From assembly GCF_003096015.2 (NCBI RefSeq), contig NZ_CP029185.2:2018001-2082000 (forward strand): a stretch of 64,000 bases of DNA, read 5' to 3'. The stretch comes from Limnobaculum parvum (GTDB taxonomy: Bacteria > Pseudomonadota > Gammaproteobacteria > Enterobacterales > Enterobacteriaceae). Positions 26,586-36,137 of this stretch are shown here, piece by piece; within the stretch, counting starts at the first letter, position 1; each line of letters opens with the position of its first letter. The translations under genes and the position numbers were made by a program. Under the pieces are notes generated by a model. The model was not told the DNA's origin. It ran no database searches and saw nothing but the letters and a program-made list of their open reading frames with translations.

Positions 26586-28250
26586 TTATAAACCAACAAC
26601 TTTCTGATCTTTAGGATATTTCACCGTATAAGACAAGCCCAGTTTACGTAATTCATTTGGTGTCAGATCCAGTGACCACTGCACTTCTCCAGTCGCTTTA
26701 TCAAAGGTAGCACCATCATACTTTAGATCTTCAACGGTAACAGAAGCATCTTTACTGACGGGAACCTGATCCTGAACCACCAGTTTCACCGGCTCTTTAC
26801 GGGTATTCTTTATATCCAGCATATAGGTATATTGCTGGCTGACAGAGTTACCAAAAAACTCCGCTTTTCCTGTCATCTGCTTTTCATTTTCCCGCGTGAC
26901 CACGATTTTCTTATCCCGGCCTAAAGAGAGATCCAGAGTCTCTTTAACATTACGGATATCGATATATCCCTGCCCTATAAACGAACCTTCAAAGAAAATA
27001 TTGGACTTTCCTGGCAGCAGATTAAGTTTTTCCCAATCTTTTAGCTGTACCTGCAAAAAGGCATCAGGCTCCAGTTTAGGCACAACCACGTAGCGATAGT
27101 CCCCCTGAATATCCGCCTGCTTAATCAACACCGAATGCCCTTTGCCATCGGCGGCAATATTATACGGTAAAACGATACTAAAACGGGTATTCACACCGCC
27201 AACATCGGTAGTGACATAGTCAGATAGTGGTTTAGATGACTTACTACCATATCCGTTAGCAACTTGGGATTCATCGGCAGTGAGATCTTCACGTATTTCC
27301 ATGATTGCTGCGGGTGAGGCCGGTGCGCTTTGCTCATGTTGGATGCTTTTTGAGGACATAATGGGCTGCCGATACAGATCAACATACCACGGAGATAATC
27401 TTGGTGCCTGAGCCCCTTCGCTTGGGTTACCCGTAGAGAGCGTCAGATTAACTTTATCCCAGTTAATACCGCTATTCTGGAATACATTGGCTTTATAACC
27501 CAGTTTCACCGGTTCAGTAATGCTATCAACTCGAACATCATAGGTAGGAACCCAGCCAGCAGAATTAATCACATAGGAAAGTTTAACGTTGCTGGATGCG
27601 GCTTTTGGTGCATAAAACTTTACCACCACCTGATTAACGGCCTGAGCGCTTTTCTGTTGGGCCTCAGCCATTTGATTGTTCAGCTTATTAATATTCTTTT
27701 CAATTTCGCCAATCTTCTCTCTGAGATCAATATCACTCATCAAGAGTTCGTTCATTTTGCCATTAACCAACTGTAGCATTTGGCTGACTTGCTCAACCGA
27801 AGCGCCTTCTTTCTCATTACCCAGCGCGCGATTGCTTTCCAGTACCGCCAGTTGAGCCTGAATCACCTCACGCTGTACATTCACTTTGCTTTGCTCACGC
27901 ATTTCTACTTCAATTTGTTTTTTCAGCGATTCCACTTCAGGTGAAACGTTTTCACTGAGAAAATCGCGGCGTACGCCTGATGACTGAACCACCACGCCAT
28001 TATCCGCTTCAACCATCATACTTTGTTCATTCAGATCGCTGGCAATATTAGTGAATATCACTTCGCTCTCACCGGCAGGTAATGTGACTTTTCCGCTGTT
28101 AAACAGCTCGGCGCCGCGGATAAATACAGTAACATTATTCAACGTCATCTTTTCTGTGAGGGTATCAGCCTGAGCGGATACAGAACAAGCCAGCGCCACG
28201 GCGGTGCCCAATACCGTAGTTTTAAAACGACCGGAGGTAGTTAATGACAT
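26586..28250 (-). CDS. DUF4139 domain protein, secreted or periplasmic
   Basis: A 554-residue protein with a signal peptide (about residues 1-28, ending SVSAQA). An N-terminal DUF4140-like region (TLNNVTVFIRGAELFNSGKVTLPAGES) is followed by a long coiled coil (about 105-205, LREKIGEIEKNINKLNNQ) and a C-terminal DUF4139 beta-rich domain (VKLSYVINSAGWVPTYDVR, NLTLSTGNP, YTVKYPKDQK). The family is often annotated 'mucoidy inhibitor MuiA-like'; its role is unknown. It lies between ycdX and ycdY, which are neighbours in E. coli. Confidence 0.8.
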   Translation of the reverse strand: MSLTTSGRFKTTVLGTAVALACSVSAQADTLTEKMTLNNVTVFIRGAELFNSGKVTLPAGESEVIFTNIASDLNEQSMMVEADNGVVVQSSGVRRDFLSENVSPEVESLKKQIEVEMREQSKVNVQREVIQAQLAVLESNRALGNEKEGASVEQVSQMLQLVNGKMNELLMSDIDLREKIGEIEKNINKLNNQMAEAQQKSAQAVNQVVVKFYAPKAASSNVKLSYVINSAGWVPTYDVRVDSITEPVKLGYKANVFQNSGINWDKVNLTLSTGNPSEGAQAPRLSPWYVDLYRQPIMSSKSIQHEQSAPASPAAIMEIREDLTADESQVANGYGSKSSKPLSDYVTTDVGGVNTRFSIVLPYNIAADGKGHSVLIKQADIQGDYRYVVVPKLEPDAFLQVQLKDWEKLNLLPGKSNIFFEGSFIGQGYIDIRNVKETLDLSLGRDKKIVVTRENEKQMTGKAEFFGNSVSQQYTYMLDIKNTRKEPVKLVVQDQVPVSKDASVTVEDLKYDGATFDKATGEVQWSLDLTPNELRKLGLSYTVKYPKDQKVVGL

Positions 28251-28314
28251 GTATTTATCCTTAAATATTAATGAATTTTGTTTAACCGCTCAGGCAACAA
28301 ATTACCCTAATGAC

Positions 28315-29052
28315 TTAAAGTGAAGCCAGCTCAGGAATCGGTTTTCTACCGTGTGATTCCAAGAAGTTTAGCAATCTCCTCGGCGTTACGTTGAGAATTC
28401 TTTCCTGTGGAAACCCTATCTCCTTTAACACTCTCAAAGAATGGTCAAAACCACCCAGAGCAAACGCCACATGGGAATCAGAACCCAGCGCCACCCAACC
28501 ACCGGCATCACGAATGGCTTTTGCCACTTCAATACAATTTTTCTCACTGCCCAAGCGGGAATGGGTAAATGAAGAGTTGTTAATTTCCAACGCTACGTTA
28601 TGTTTAACTGCCGCCTGTGCTACTGCCCTAATATCAATAGGATATTTTGGATTTCCCGGATGGCTAATAATATGTACCTTACCGCTGGCCATGGTGGCTA
28701 TCATCGCTTGTGTATTTTCTTCTCGGCTCATGGGTTGCAGTACCGGTTCATGGAACCCGGCGATAACCAGATCTAAGTGCTTATCCATCTGCTCATCACA
28801 GTCGATTTCCCCCTGAAGGTTTTTGATATTTGCCTCAATGCCATACAGAATTCCAACGCCATCCACCATGCGAGGAATGACAGCCATATTCATAAAATGC
28901 CAGCGGTGCGGCGCATCGGCCATATCTGGCCCGTGGTCAGTAATGGCAAATAGCTTGATACCTTTTTGTTTGGCAACGGCAAAATAGTCACTTACCGTGC
29001 TATAGGCATGGGTGCTGGCTATGGTGTGGGCGTGTAAATCAACCGGGTACAT
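28315..29052 (-). CDS. ycdX: Zinc-dependent phosphatase YcdX (PHP domain)
   Basis: A 245-residue PHP-family hydrolase, the same length as E. coli YcdX. Metal-binding motifs: DLHAHT near residue 5, ITDHGPD, HEPV, ISHPGNPKYP and a C-terminal ALGSDSHVAF, which together bind a trinuclear zinc centre. The start is ATG 29052 (MYPVDLHAHT); the longer frame overlaps ghrA and has no family match. It follows ghrA by 77 nt. Confidence 0.94.
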   Translation of the reverse strand: MYPVDLHAHTIASTHAYSTVSDYFAVAKQKGIKLFAITDHGPDMADAPHRWHFMNMAVIPRMVDGVGILYGIEANIKNLQGEIDCDEQMDKHLDLVIAGFHEPVLQPMSREENTQAMIATMASGKVHIISHPGNPKYPIDIRAVAQAAVKHNVALEINNSSFTHSRLGSEKNCIEVAKAIRDAGGWVALGSDSHVAFALGGFDHSLRVLKEIGFPQERILNVTPRRLLNFLESHGRKPIPELASL

Positions 29053-29129
29053 AACAAACTTCCTTCTTGATATCGCTATATTGTTGTACTTATAAAACAG
29101 TGATAATCCATTTTCTGTTTCGCAATGGA

Positions 29130-30068
29130 TCAATATCCTTTAGTCATATCAACAATACCGCTGATTGACTCTCCCGCCTGAAAAGCCTGCAACCGACTAC
29201 AGATTTGGTCCATCGTGATTTGTGGCTGTGTAATGGCTGAAATATGCGGCGTTATCGTAATTTCTGAACGCTGCCAGAACACATGCTGTCTGGATAGCGG
29301 TTCGGAAGCAAACACATCCAGCGTCGCGGCTTTTAGTTGACCGCTATCTAATGCTTCTAATAAATCGGCCTCAACCAAATGTGCTCCCCGGGCAATATTG
29401 ATCAGATATGCCCCTTTCTGCAGTTGGCCAAACAACGCTTTATTCAGTATACCTTGAGTCTCCGACGTTCTGGGCAATAAATTCACTATCAGTCGAGTTT
29501 GGTTGAGAAAATCAGATAGTTGCTCGGCATGGTATGTCTCTACACCCTCAATTTGCTTTTTACTTCTGCTCCAACCACGTACTGAAAAGCCAAACGATGC
29601 CAGACGCTGTGCCACGCGGGTGCCTAAAATACCGAGTCCCATCACACCAATGATGAAATTTTCATAGTTATACGGTTCTAAAAATTGCCAGCGGCTTTGC
29701 TGCTGTAGCCGTTGATAGTCATCCAGACGTCGAAAATAACGTAATACTGTGGCGCAGGCATACTCTTCCATCTGTCTGGCCATACCTGCATCTTCCAGAC
29801 GAACCAGTGGCACACCCGATGCCAACATATCTGGCCGCTCTCCTAATTGTGCAACGATGGCATCAACTCCCGCACCTAAACTAAAAACCGCTTTTAAATC
29901 TTTACGTCCCGTCAGCATTTCATAGGGAGGCAGCCAGACAATAGCGTAATCTGCCGGTTGATTATCTCCCGGTTGCCACACTCTGATTTTTGCATTGGGT
30001 AAACGGGCAGGAATGCCTTCTAGATAAGGTTTGGCATCATTATAAGGGTGATAGAAGAGAATATTCAT
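29130..30068 (-). CDS. ghrA: Glyoxylate/hydroxypyruvate reductase A
   Basis: A 312-residue D-2-hydroxyacid dehydrogenase that reduces glyoxylate and hydroxypyruvate with NADPH. The Rossmann motif GVMGLGILGTRVAQRL is near residue 143, with SRSKK after strand 2 as expected for NADPH. The catalytic Arg lies in INIARGAHLVE and the catalytic His in TITPHISA. ATG 30068 (MNILFYHPYNDAKPYLE) matches E. coli GhrA in position and length. It is divergent from the tRNA-Ser gene, as in E. coli. Confidence 0.95.
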   Translation of the reverse strand: MNILFYHPYNDAKPYLEGIPARLPNAKIRVWQPGDNQPADYAIVWLPPYEMLTGRKDLKAVFSLGAGVDAIVAQLGERPDMLASGVPLVRLEDAGMARQMEEYACATVLRYFRRLDDYQRLQQQSRWQFLEPYNYENFIIGVMGLGILGTRVAQRLASFGFSVRGWSRSKKQIEGVETYHAEQLSDFLNQTRLIVNLLPRTSETQGILNKALFGQLQKGAYLINIARGAHLVEADLLEALDSGQLKAATLDVFASEPLSRQHVFWQRSEITITPHISAITQPQITMDQICSRLQAFQAGESISGIVDMTKGY

Positions 30069-30282
30069 AGCCGCTCCAGAAGATAAAAAATTTGCTGAAT
30101 CAGGGGGGTAACTGTGTAGCACCTCCTAATCTACCCGATTCTATCCGCAGATATAAACGACTATTTGCCGATAGCTTAACCAAATAGCTCAAGAACTTGA
30201 ATTTGTACTTGACCGAACCCCGCCTTCTCCCTATAGTAGCGCCCCGTTGCGGTGAATAATCCTTGCCGTAACAACAAAATTT

Positions 30283-30370
30283 GGTGAGGTGTCCGAGTGG
30301 CTGAAGGAGCACGCCTGGAAAGTGTGTATACGGCAACGTATCGAGGGTTCGAATCCCTCCCTCACCGCCA
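30283..30370 (+). tRNA. serX: tRNA-Ser (anticodon GGA)
   Basis: An 88-nt gene with the acceptor stem ggtgagg/cctcacc, encoded CCA end, a long serine-type variable arm, the T-loop gttcgaatc, and anticodon loop CTGGAAA giving anticodon GGA. It is nearly identical to E. coli tRNA-Ser(GGA) and keeps the same neighbour, ghrA. Two hairpin terminators follow. Confidence 0.97.
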
Positions 30371-30378
30371 TATTTTAA

Positions 30379-30400
30379 GAGCCTGCTTTTTAGCAGGCTC
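30379..30400 (+). terminator. Terminator after tRNA-Ser
   Basis: A 9-bp stem (gagcctgct with agcaggctc), 4-nt loop, followed by a T-rich tract, 8 nt after the tRNA CCA end. Confidence 0.8.
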
Positions 30401-30429
30401 TTTCCTTTTCCTAAAGGAAAATATTAGCC

Positions 30430-30465
30430 AAAAAAGAGCCATTCTTCTCAGAATGGCTCTTTTTT
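30430..30465. terminator. Strong bidirectional terminator between tRNA-Ser and the GT90 gene
   Basis: A 16-bp stem (aaaaaagagccattct with agaatggctctttttt) and a 4-nt loop followed by further T residues. It lies downstream of both the tRNA and the reverse-strand glycosyltransferase gene. Confidence 0.85.
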
Positions 30466-30498
30466 TTTTCATATAGCATTATCAATAACAGAGAAAGT

Positions 30499-31422
30499 CT
30501 ACTGCCCTGACAGGGAGAAATACTTCTTCATCACCAACAGTGAGATCGCCCTTTCCTGCACATTGTCCAAAAACTGTGCCACGTATCTATTCGCATTGTT
30601 AATGATCATTTTCGCTTCAGCAGTGTGATCGGAGTAGTACTCTATTTTTTCTTCCAGATCGGAAAAATCATCTTTCAATAACACATAATGAAAATCAGGA
30701 ATCAAGACGCCCTCCATAAACCAACTCTCTATCCGTGGTTTACGCATAAAACAGAGGGAGTTAGAGTGCATAATCCACTTCAGGTTAGTAGCAACATCGT
30801 TCCCTTCGATGCTGATAATAAACTTATACTTCATTTGTTCAGTTTCACACATCAGGTTCTTTCTTTTCACATCACCGTATCGCCCAGTGTCTGCCACATC
30901 GACCAGCGGTGAGCCGTGAAAATTATCGAGTAATTGCTTTCTGGCATCCTGATAACAAGCGCCTCGAAACACCGCCATATTCAACTTTTGCTCAAAAGGC
31001 ATTTGGTCATTAAAAAGATGGAAATGACGTATTTTATTTAATTTCAGTAATACTGAATTTTGGTTGTCTCCAGCAATCGGCCGTGTTTTTAACAACGTCG
31101 GTTTATCTGGAATGTGCCTTATATCACCAAGAAAATAGTTAAATCGAAGATGAGGATCAAAATAGCGGGCTGATTCCATCAAATCATAGTAATAGGTACT
31201 GGGATGCCCTCTAACCGTTAACTTACCGCATTTAACCGCTGACGTATCCAAAATAAAAGGCGTACTGAGCTTATTGTAATAATTAACTCGATAATCTATG
31301 TAGTCCCGTTGATATTCACTAATATTATCGAGTAATCGATGAATATTTCTTCGAAACAACACTCGGGGAATCAAATCTTTGAGAATGTTTTTGGTATAAA
31401 ACGGGATTTTCTCTCTATGCAT
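30499..31422 (-). CDS. Glycosyltransferase family 90 (CAP10-like) protein, probably LPS or capsule modifying
   Basis: A 307-residue cytoplasmic protein resembling family-90 glycosyltransferases (CAP10/LpsA-like). The diagnostic C-terminal block is KYKFIISIEGNDVATNLKWIMHSNSL near residue 198, followed by WFMEGVLIPDFHYVLLKDDFSDLEEKI. An FRGACY motif lies near 152. Bacterial members are known or predicted to add sugars to LPS core or capsule; the substrate here cannot be read. It is a single gene between a tRNA and 1 kb of AT-rich DNA, with no other LPS genes nearby. Confidence 0.8.
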   Translation of the reverse strand: MHREKIPFYTKNILKDLIPRVLFRRNIHRLLDNISEYQRDYIDYRVNYYNKLSTPFILDTSAVKCGKLTVRGHPSTYYYDLMESARYFDPHLRFNYFLGDIRHIPDKPTLLKTRPIAGDNQNSVLLKLNKIRHFHLFNDQMPFEQKLNMAVFRGACYQDARKQLLDNFHGSPLVDVADTGRYGDVKRKNLMCETEQMKYKFIISIEGNDVATNLKWIMHSNSLCFMRKPRIESWFMEGVLIPDFHYVLLKDDFSDLEEKIEYYSDHTAEAKMIINNANRYVAQFLDNVQERAISLLVMKKYFSLSGQ

Positions 31423-32418
31423 AAAGACCCTTGCCTAGCATACAATACTTATTGATAAGTGTAGCCTTACTGCTCAAAACGCTCTGCTTTTAAAGCAATA
31501 TTTATTCTATAAATTAGCCATACGTCAAAAAATATCAGGCAGCAGCTCAAAAAGCACACATAAATTGAGCTTTACCAGCCTATTCAACTAAATAATATCG
31601 AATGATACTGGTTTGCCATATTTTATTCATGTTCCATGCGAACATCGTATTTTTATAAAATATCACAAATCTAATAGAAGAAAATAAAAAAATAATATTA
31701 TTTATCAATGTGTAACGAATTAAATAAAGATTAACTTAGCCGCTATAAGACAAAATCCAAATAAATATAAACACAACTATAATACAATTATTTAGATCAT
31801 CATCACTAAATAATGACTCAACAGTATTTATATAAATAATATATAAAAATAAATATTTACAGTTAAGAAGATTACACCATTAAAAACCATCATGCTATTT
31901 TTTATAAAAATAAATTTACAGTTTAAATATAATTTAACCTTAATGAATAAAGCATAATAATTAATACTCATGAATTTAGAACATAAGAATGATAATATTT
32001 AAATTGCAAGAACATCCATCTACACAACCACGTCATAAAAATAACCCGACTCTAAAATAATAAATAAAAATCAATAGATTAAAAAAATAATTTTCATCTT
32101 CGTTAACAATTTAAGAGATGTGAAGTAATTTAATTCTTTATGTGAATATATTGATATGGAAATTAGATATTTTTTAACACAAATCTGAAAAATAAAAATA
32201 TCTTTCACTGTCTAACTAGAAAAAGCACCCCACGCTATATATTTTAAAACGTAAGGATTAATAATCGTCCTTTCAAAAACAATGTGATGCACTGCATATA
32301 CATTACTAATAAAAATAATTATTATGCGTAATAACTAAAAATAGGTATCGAACCTATTATTAAAAACTCACCCCAAAGCATGCTTTACTGAATGAAATAA
32401 TGAGGATGGTTATTGATT
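31423..32418. other. Approximately 1-kb AT-rich non-coding region upstream of torY
   Basis: Extremely AT-rich and without any credible gene on either strand. It must hold the divergent promoters of the GT90 gene and torYZ. A partial CRP-like site, TGTGA-TGCACT-GCATA at 32284-32299, lies about 120 nt before torY and matches 8 of 10 consensus positions. H-NS binding would be expected from composition alone. Confidence 0.5.
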
Positions 32419-33516
32419 ATGGCTGGAAGGAAGTCAAAGTTTTTTCTATTTATTTGTTTAGCTCTTCTGTTGGGGCTGTTTACGTTTTGCGGTGGTAGTT
32501 ATGTACTACACAAAACCTCGGAAACCAGTTTTTGTCTCTCATGCCATACAATGCAGGCAGCCTATGACGAATATCAAGGCTCGGTTCACTTTAAAAACCA
32601 GAAAGGTATTCGGGCAGAATGTTCTGACTGCCATGTTCCACAGGCTCCTGTTGATTTCTTACTGGCAAAAATGAGAGCCAGCAAAGATGTTTACCATCAA
32701 TTTGTTACAGGAAAAATTGATACTCCTGAAAAATATGAAGAGCACCGTCTGGCTATGGCGCAGACAGTTTGGCATCAGTTAAAACAAAACGACTCAGCAA
32801 CCTGTCGCTCTTGCCACCAGTTTGATGCGATGGATATCCAGACCCAAAGCGCCGATGCCCAGAAGATGCATAATCTCGCTATTAAAGAAAAGCAGACATG
32901 TATTGATTGCCATAAGGGCGTTGCCCACTTCCCACCTGAAATCAAAATGGATGAAAAAGCACTGGGTGCCTTACTGAGTGAAGCCAAACAAACCGCTCAG
33001 GATGCAAAACTGGTCTATCCGGTTCAACCGGTCAAACTAAATGAACTCGGTATGGCTTACCCCGCTGCCGCATTAAAAGTGCTGAAATCCGACGCAGCAG
33101 GTCGGGAAGTTGAACTGAACGGAAGCCAAATGAAAGGCGCAGAGCAAGTGATTTATCTGGAAAAGGGTCAACGTCTAATTCTCGCGACGCTGACAGAACA
33201 AGGGGAACAAACGTTAAAAATTAACGCCGACTTCACCAAAGATGAGTACGACAATGAATGGCGACCGGTAACGTTAACAGCCACCATAACTGACCCCGTC
33301 TTGTCCGATCTAGCGCCATTATGGAACTACGCCGAAAATCTGGACAACGTTTACTGTTCTGGTTGTCATGCCAAAATCTCATCCAAACACTATACCGTTA
33401 ACGCCTGGCCTGCGGTGGCAAAAGGCATGGGTGCCAGAACCGATATCTCTCCACAGGATTTGGATATTTTAACCAAATATTTTCAGTACAACGCCAAAGA
33501 TATAAACAATCATTAA
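32419..33516 (+). CDS. torY: Pentahaem c-type cytochrome TorY (NapC/NirT family)
   Basis: A 365-residue membrane-anchored cytochrome passing electrons from menaquinol to the periplasmic reductase TorZ. An N-terminal anchor helix (about residues 8-29) is followed by four CxxCH motifs (CLSCH, CSDCH, CRSCH, CIDCH) in the NapC-like half. A fifth, CSGCH near residue 310, lies in the TorC-type C-terminal domain. The sequence is closer to E. coli TorY (366 residues) than TorC. ATG 32419 is chosen; a TTG at 32413 has better spacing to GAGGA and is possible. torZ follows after 16 nt. Confidence 0.93.
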   Translation: MAGRKSKFFLFICLALLLGLFTFCGGSYVLHKTSETSFCLSCHTMQAAYDEYQGSVHFKNQKGIRAECSDCHVPQAPVDFLLAKMRASKDVYHQFVTGKIDTPEKYEEHRLAMAQTVWHQLKQNDSATCRSCHQFDAMDIQTQSADAQKMHNLAIKEKQTCIDCHKGVAHFPPEIKMDEKALGALLSEAKQTAQDAKLVYPVQPVKLNELGMAYPAAALKVLKSDAAGREVELNGSQMKGAEQVIYLEKGQRLILATLTEQGEQTLKINADFTKDEYDNEWRPVTLTATITDPVLSDLAPLWNYAENLDNVYCSGCHAKISSKHYTVNAWPAVAKGMGARTDISPQDLDILTKYFQYNAKDINNH

Positions 33517-33532
33517 TAAAAGAGGATGGCAT

Positions 33533-35989
33533 ATGAATCTTACTCGTAGAGGTTTTATTAAGGGTGCAGGTGTTACCGCAGGTGCGATGGCGATCTCCTC
33601 TGCAATTCCACTGCCAGCCTGGGCTGAAGCGCCAACTGGCACTATATTAACGGCCGGCCGTTGGGGAGCTATGCAAGTTGAAGTCAAAGACGGCAAAGTG
33701 ATTTCATCAAAAGGTGCATTGGCAAAAACGATACCTAACAGCCTGCAAGCTACCGCACCGGATCAAGTACACAGCAATGCCAGAGTGAAATACCCGATGG
33801 TGCGTAAAGGCTTTTTAGCCGCACCCGGTAAACCAGACGGTAAACGCGGTAGCGATGAATTTGTAAAAATATCTTGGGATGATGCCATGAAGCTGATTCA
33901 TGAGCAGCATATGCGTATTCGTAAAGAGCACGGTGCCGCATCAGTGTTTGCAGGTTCGTACGGTTGGCGATCCAGTGGTGTATTACATAAAGCCCAAACC
34001 TTACTCCAACGCTATATGAGCCTTGCCGGTGGTTATTCAGGTCATCTGGGCGACTATTCAACTGGCGCAGCTCAGGTGATTATGCCCCACGTAGTCGGTT
34101 CCGTGGAAGTTTATGAGCAGCAAACCACCTACCCTGTCATTTTAGAGCATACTCAAGTTGTTGTACTGTGGGGCGTCAATCCGCTGAATACACTAAAAAT
34201 TGCTTGGAGTAGCACAGACGAACAAGGTCTAGAGTTCTTTAATCAATTAAAAAGCTCGGGCAAAACCGTTATTGCCATTGACCCAATGCGTTCAGAAACC
34301 ATTGAATTCTTTGGTGACAAAGCCCAGTGGCTGGCACCTAATATGGGCACCGATGTAGCAATGATGTTGGGTATTGCCCATACGTTGGTCACAAAATCGA
34401 TGCACGATAAAGCGTTCTTGGATAAATACACTACCGGCTACAATCGTTTTGAAGACTACCTGTTAGGTAAAAATGATAAGACGCCAAAAACAGCAGCTTG
34501 GGCGGAAGCCATCTGCGGTATTCCAGCGCAACAAATTGAGCTACTGGCCGAAATTTTTAGCAAAAACCGCACCATGATCATGGGCGGTTGGGGCATGCAG
34601 CGCCAGCAATATGGTGAACAAAAGCACTGGATGCTAGTTACTCTCGCAGCCATGCTGGGCCAGATTGGTACCGAAGGCGGCGGCTTTGGTTTCTCCTATC
34701 ATTACTCCAACGGTGGTAACCCAACTCGTAGCGGTGGCGTACTGTCTGCCATTTCCGCCACGGTAGCCGGAACCTCTTCTGCGGGTAACGACTGGGCAAG
34801 CTCCTCTGCGGTGAGTAGCTTTCCATTAGCACGGATTGTTGAAGCGCTAGAAAAACCCGGCAGCAAATATCAGCACAACGGTCATGAAATGGCCTTCCCT
34901 GATATCAAAATGATCTGGTGGGCTGGCGGTGCTAACTTTACTCATCATCAGGACACTAACCGTCTAATTAAAGCTTGGCAGAAGCCAGAGATGATTGTTA
35001 TCTCCGAGTGCTACTGGACTGCTGCGGCTAAACATGCCGATATCGTATTGCCAATCACCACATCGTTTGAACGTAACGACCTGACCATGACTGGCGATTA
35101 CAGTAACCAGCATTTGGTGCCGATGAAGCAAGTTGTTCCACCACAGTTTGAATCGCGTAATGACTTCGACGTATTTGCCGACATGTCTGAATTACTAAAA
35201 GCCGGAGGCCGTAAAGTCTATACCGAAGGTAAAGAAGAGATGGACTGGCTGCGTGAATTCTATGATGCTGCTCAAAAAGGTGCTCGTGCTCAGCGCGTCG
35301 CTATGCCACTGTTCAGTCAATTCTGGCAGGACAATAAACTGATTGAAATGCGTAAAAACGATAAGAATGAAAAATTCATTCGCTTCGCTGAGTTCCGTGC
35401 CGATCCGGTAATTAACCCTCTGGGAACCCCAAGTGGTAAAATCGAGATATTCTCTAAAACTATCGAAGGTTTTAAATACGCTGACTGCCCTGCACATCCA
35501 ACCTGGCTTGCGCCGGATGAGTGGAAAGGTAACGCCAAAGAGGGCCAGTTGCAGCTATTAACCGCTCACCCTGCACATCGCCTGCACAGCCAACTCAACT
35601 ATGCAAAACTGCGAGAGCAATATGCGGTGGCTAACCGTGAACCGATTACCATCCATCCAGAAGACGCGAAAGCTCGTGGTATCGCTAATGGCGATCTGGT
35701 CAGAGCCTTTAATAGCCGAGGTCAGATATTAGTTGGTGCGGTTGTCTCTGACGGCATTAAGCAAGGTATTGTCTGTATTCACGAAGGCGCATGGCCCGAT
35801 CTGGATCCGGCTACCGGTATTTGTAAAAACGGCGGTGCCAACGTATTAACCCTCGATATTCCGTCGTCTCGGTTGGCTAACGGCTGTTCCGGCAATACGG
35901 CATTAATTTCCATTGAAAAGTACACCGGCCCAGCGCTGACCTTAACCGCCTTTGATCCGCCCAAAGGTGAAAGCGCTAAAGTTGGTTAA
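33533..35989 (+). CDS. torZ: Trimethylamine-N-oxide/S-oxide reductase TorZ (molybdopterin enzyme)
   Basis: An 818-residue periplasmic DMSO-reductase-family enzyme reducing N- and S-oxides as terminal electron acceptor. A Tat signal (LTRRGFIKGAG) and AWA cleavage site near residue 31 mark folded export. There is no N-terminal Fe-S cysteine cluster, as expected for the TorA/TorZ/BisC type. The molybdenum-ligand Ser lies in GDYSTGAAQ near 180. Similarity to E. coli TorZ is very high throughout. It forms an operon with torY. No torD or torTSR genes are in the window. Confidence 0.95.
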   Translation: MNLTRRGFIKGAGVTAGAMAISSAIPLPAWAEAPTGTILTAGRWGAMQVEVKDGKVISSKGALAKTIPNSLQATAPDQVHSNARVKYPMVRKGFLAAPGKPDGKRGSDEFVKISWDDAMKLIHEQHMRIRKEHGAASVFAGSYGWRSSGVLHKAQTLLQRYMSLAGGYSGHLGDYSTGAAQVIMPHVVGSVEVYEQQTTYPVILEHTQVVVLWGVNPLNTLKIAWSSTDEQGLEFFNQLKSSGKTVIAIDPMRSETIEFFGDKAQWLAPNMGTDVAMMLGIAHTLVTKSMHDKAFLDKYTTGYNRFEDYLLGKNDKTPKTAAWAEAICGIPAQQIELLAEIFSKNRTMIMGGWGMQRQQYGEQKHWMLVTLAAMLGQIGTEGGGFGFSYHYSNGGNPTRSGGVLSAISATVAGTSSAGNDWASSSAVSSFPLARIVEALEKPGSKYQHNGHEMAFPDIKMIWWAGGANFTHHQDTNRLIKAWQKPEMIVISECYWTAAAKHADIVLPITTSFERNDLTMTGDYSNQHLVPMKQVVPPQFESRNDFDVFADMSELLKAGGRKVYTEGKEEMDWLREFYDAAQKGARAQRVAMPLFSQFWQDNKLIEMRKNDKNEKFIRFAEFRADPVINPLGTPSGKIEIFSKTIEGFKYADCPAHPTWLAPDEWKGNAKEGQLQLLTAHPAHRLHSQLNYAKLREQYAVANREPITIHPEDAKARGIANGDLVRAFNSRGQILVGAVVSDGIKQGIVCIHEGAWPDLDPATGICKNGGANVLTLDIPSSRLANGCSGNTALISIEKYTGPALTLTAFDPPKGESAKVG

Positions 35990-36003
35990 TCAAGTTATAA
36001 CGT

Positions 36004-36040
36004 AATAACTCCCCCCGGTTTATCTACTGGGGGAGTTATT
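36004..36040 (+). terminator. Intrinsic terminator after torYZ
   Basis: A 12-bp stem (aataactccccc with gggggagttatt) and a 13-nt loop, 14 nt past the torZ stop. It also lies downstream of the reverse-strand microcin-like genes. Confidence 0.75.
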
Positions 36041-36137
36041 AGTGACGTCGCCGTCATCTCTGTACTGCCCGCGTATCTTTCATACTAAACTAATGCCGAA
36101 TACATGATATTCGATTACTTAGGAACGACCACTAACG

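Noticed and set aside
30283..32418. A genomic island integrated at tRNA-Ser
   Set aside because: No integrase gene and no repeat of the tRNA 3' end were seen, and the tRNA-ghrA order is ancestral. Only a possible acquisition of the GT90 gene is reported.
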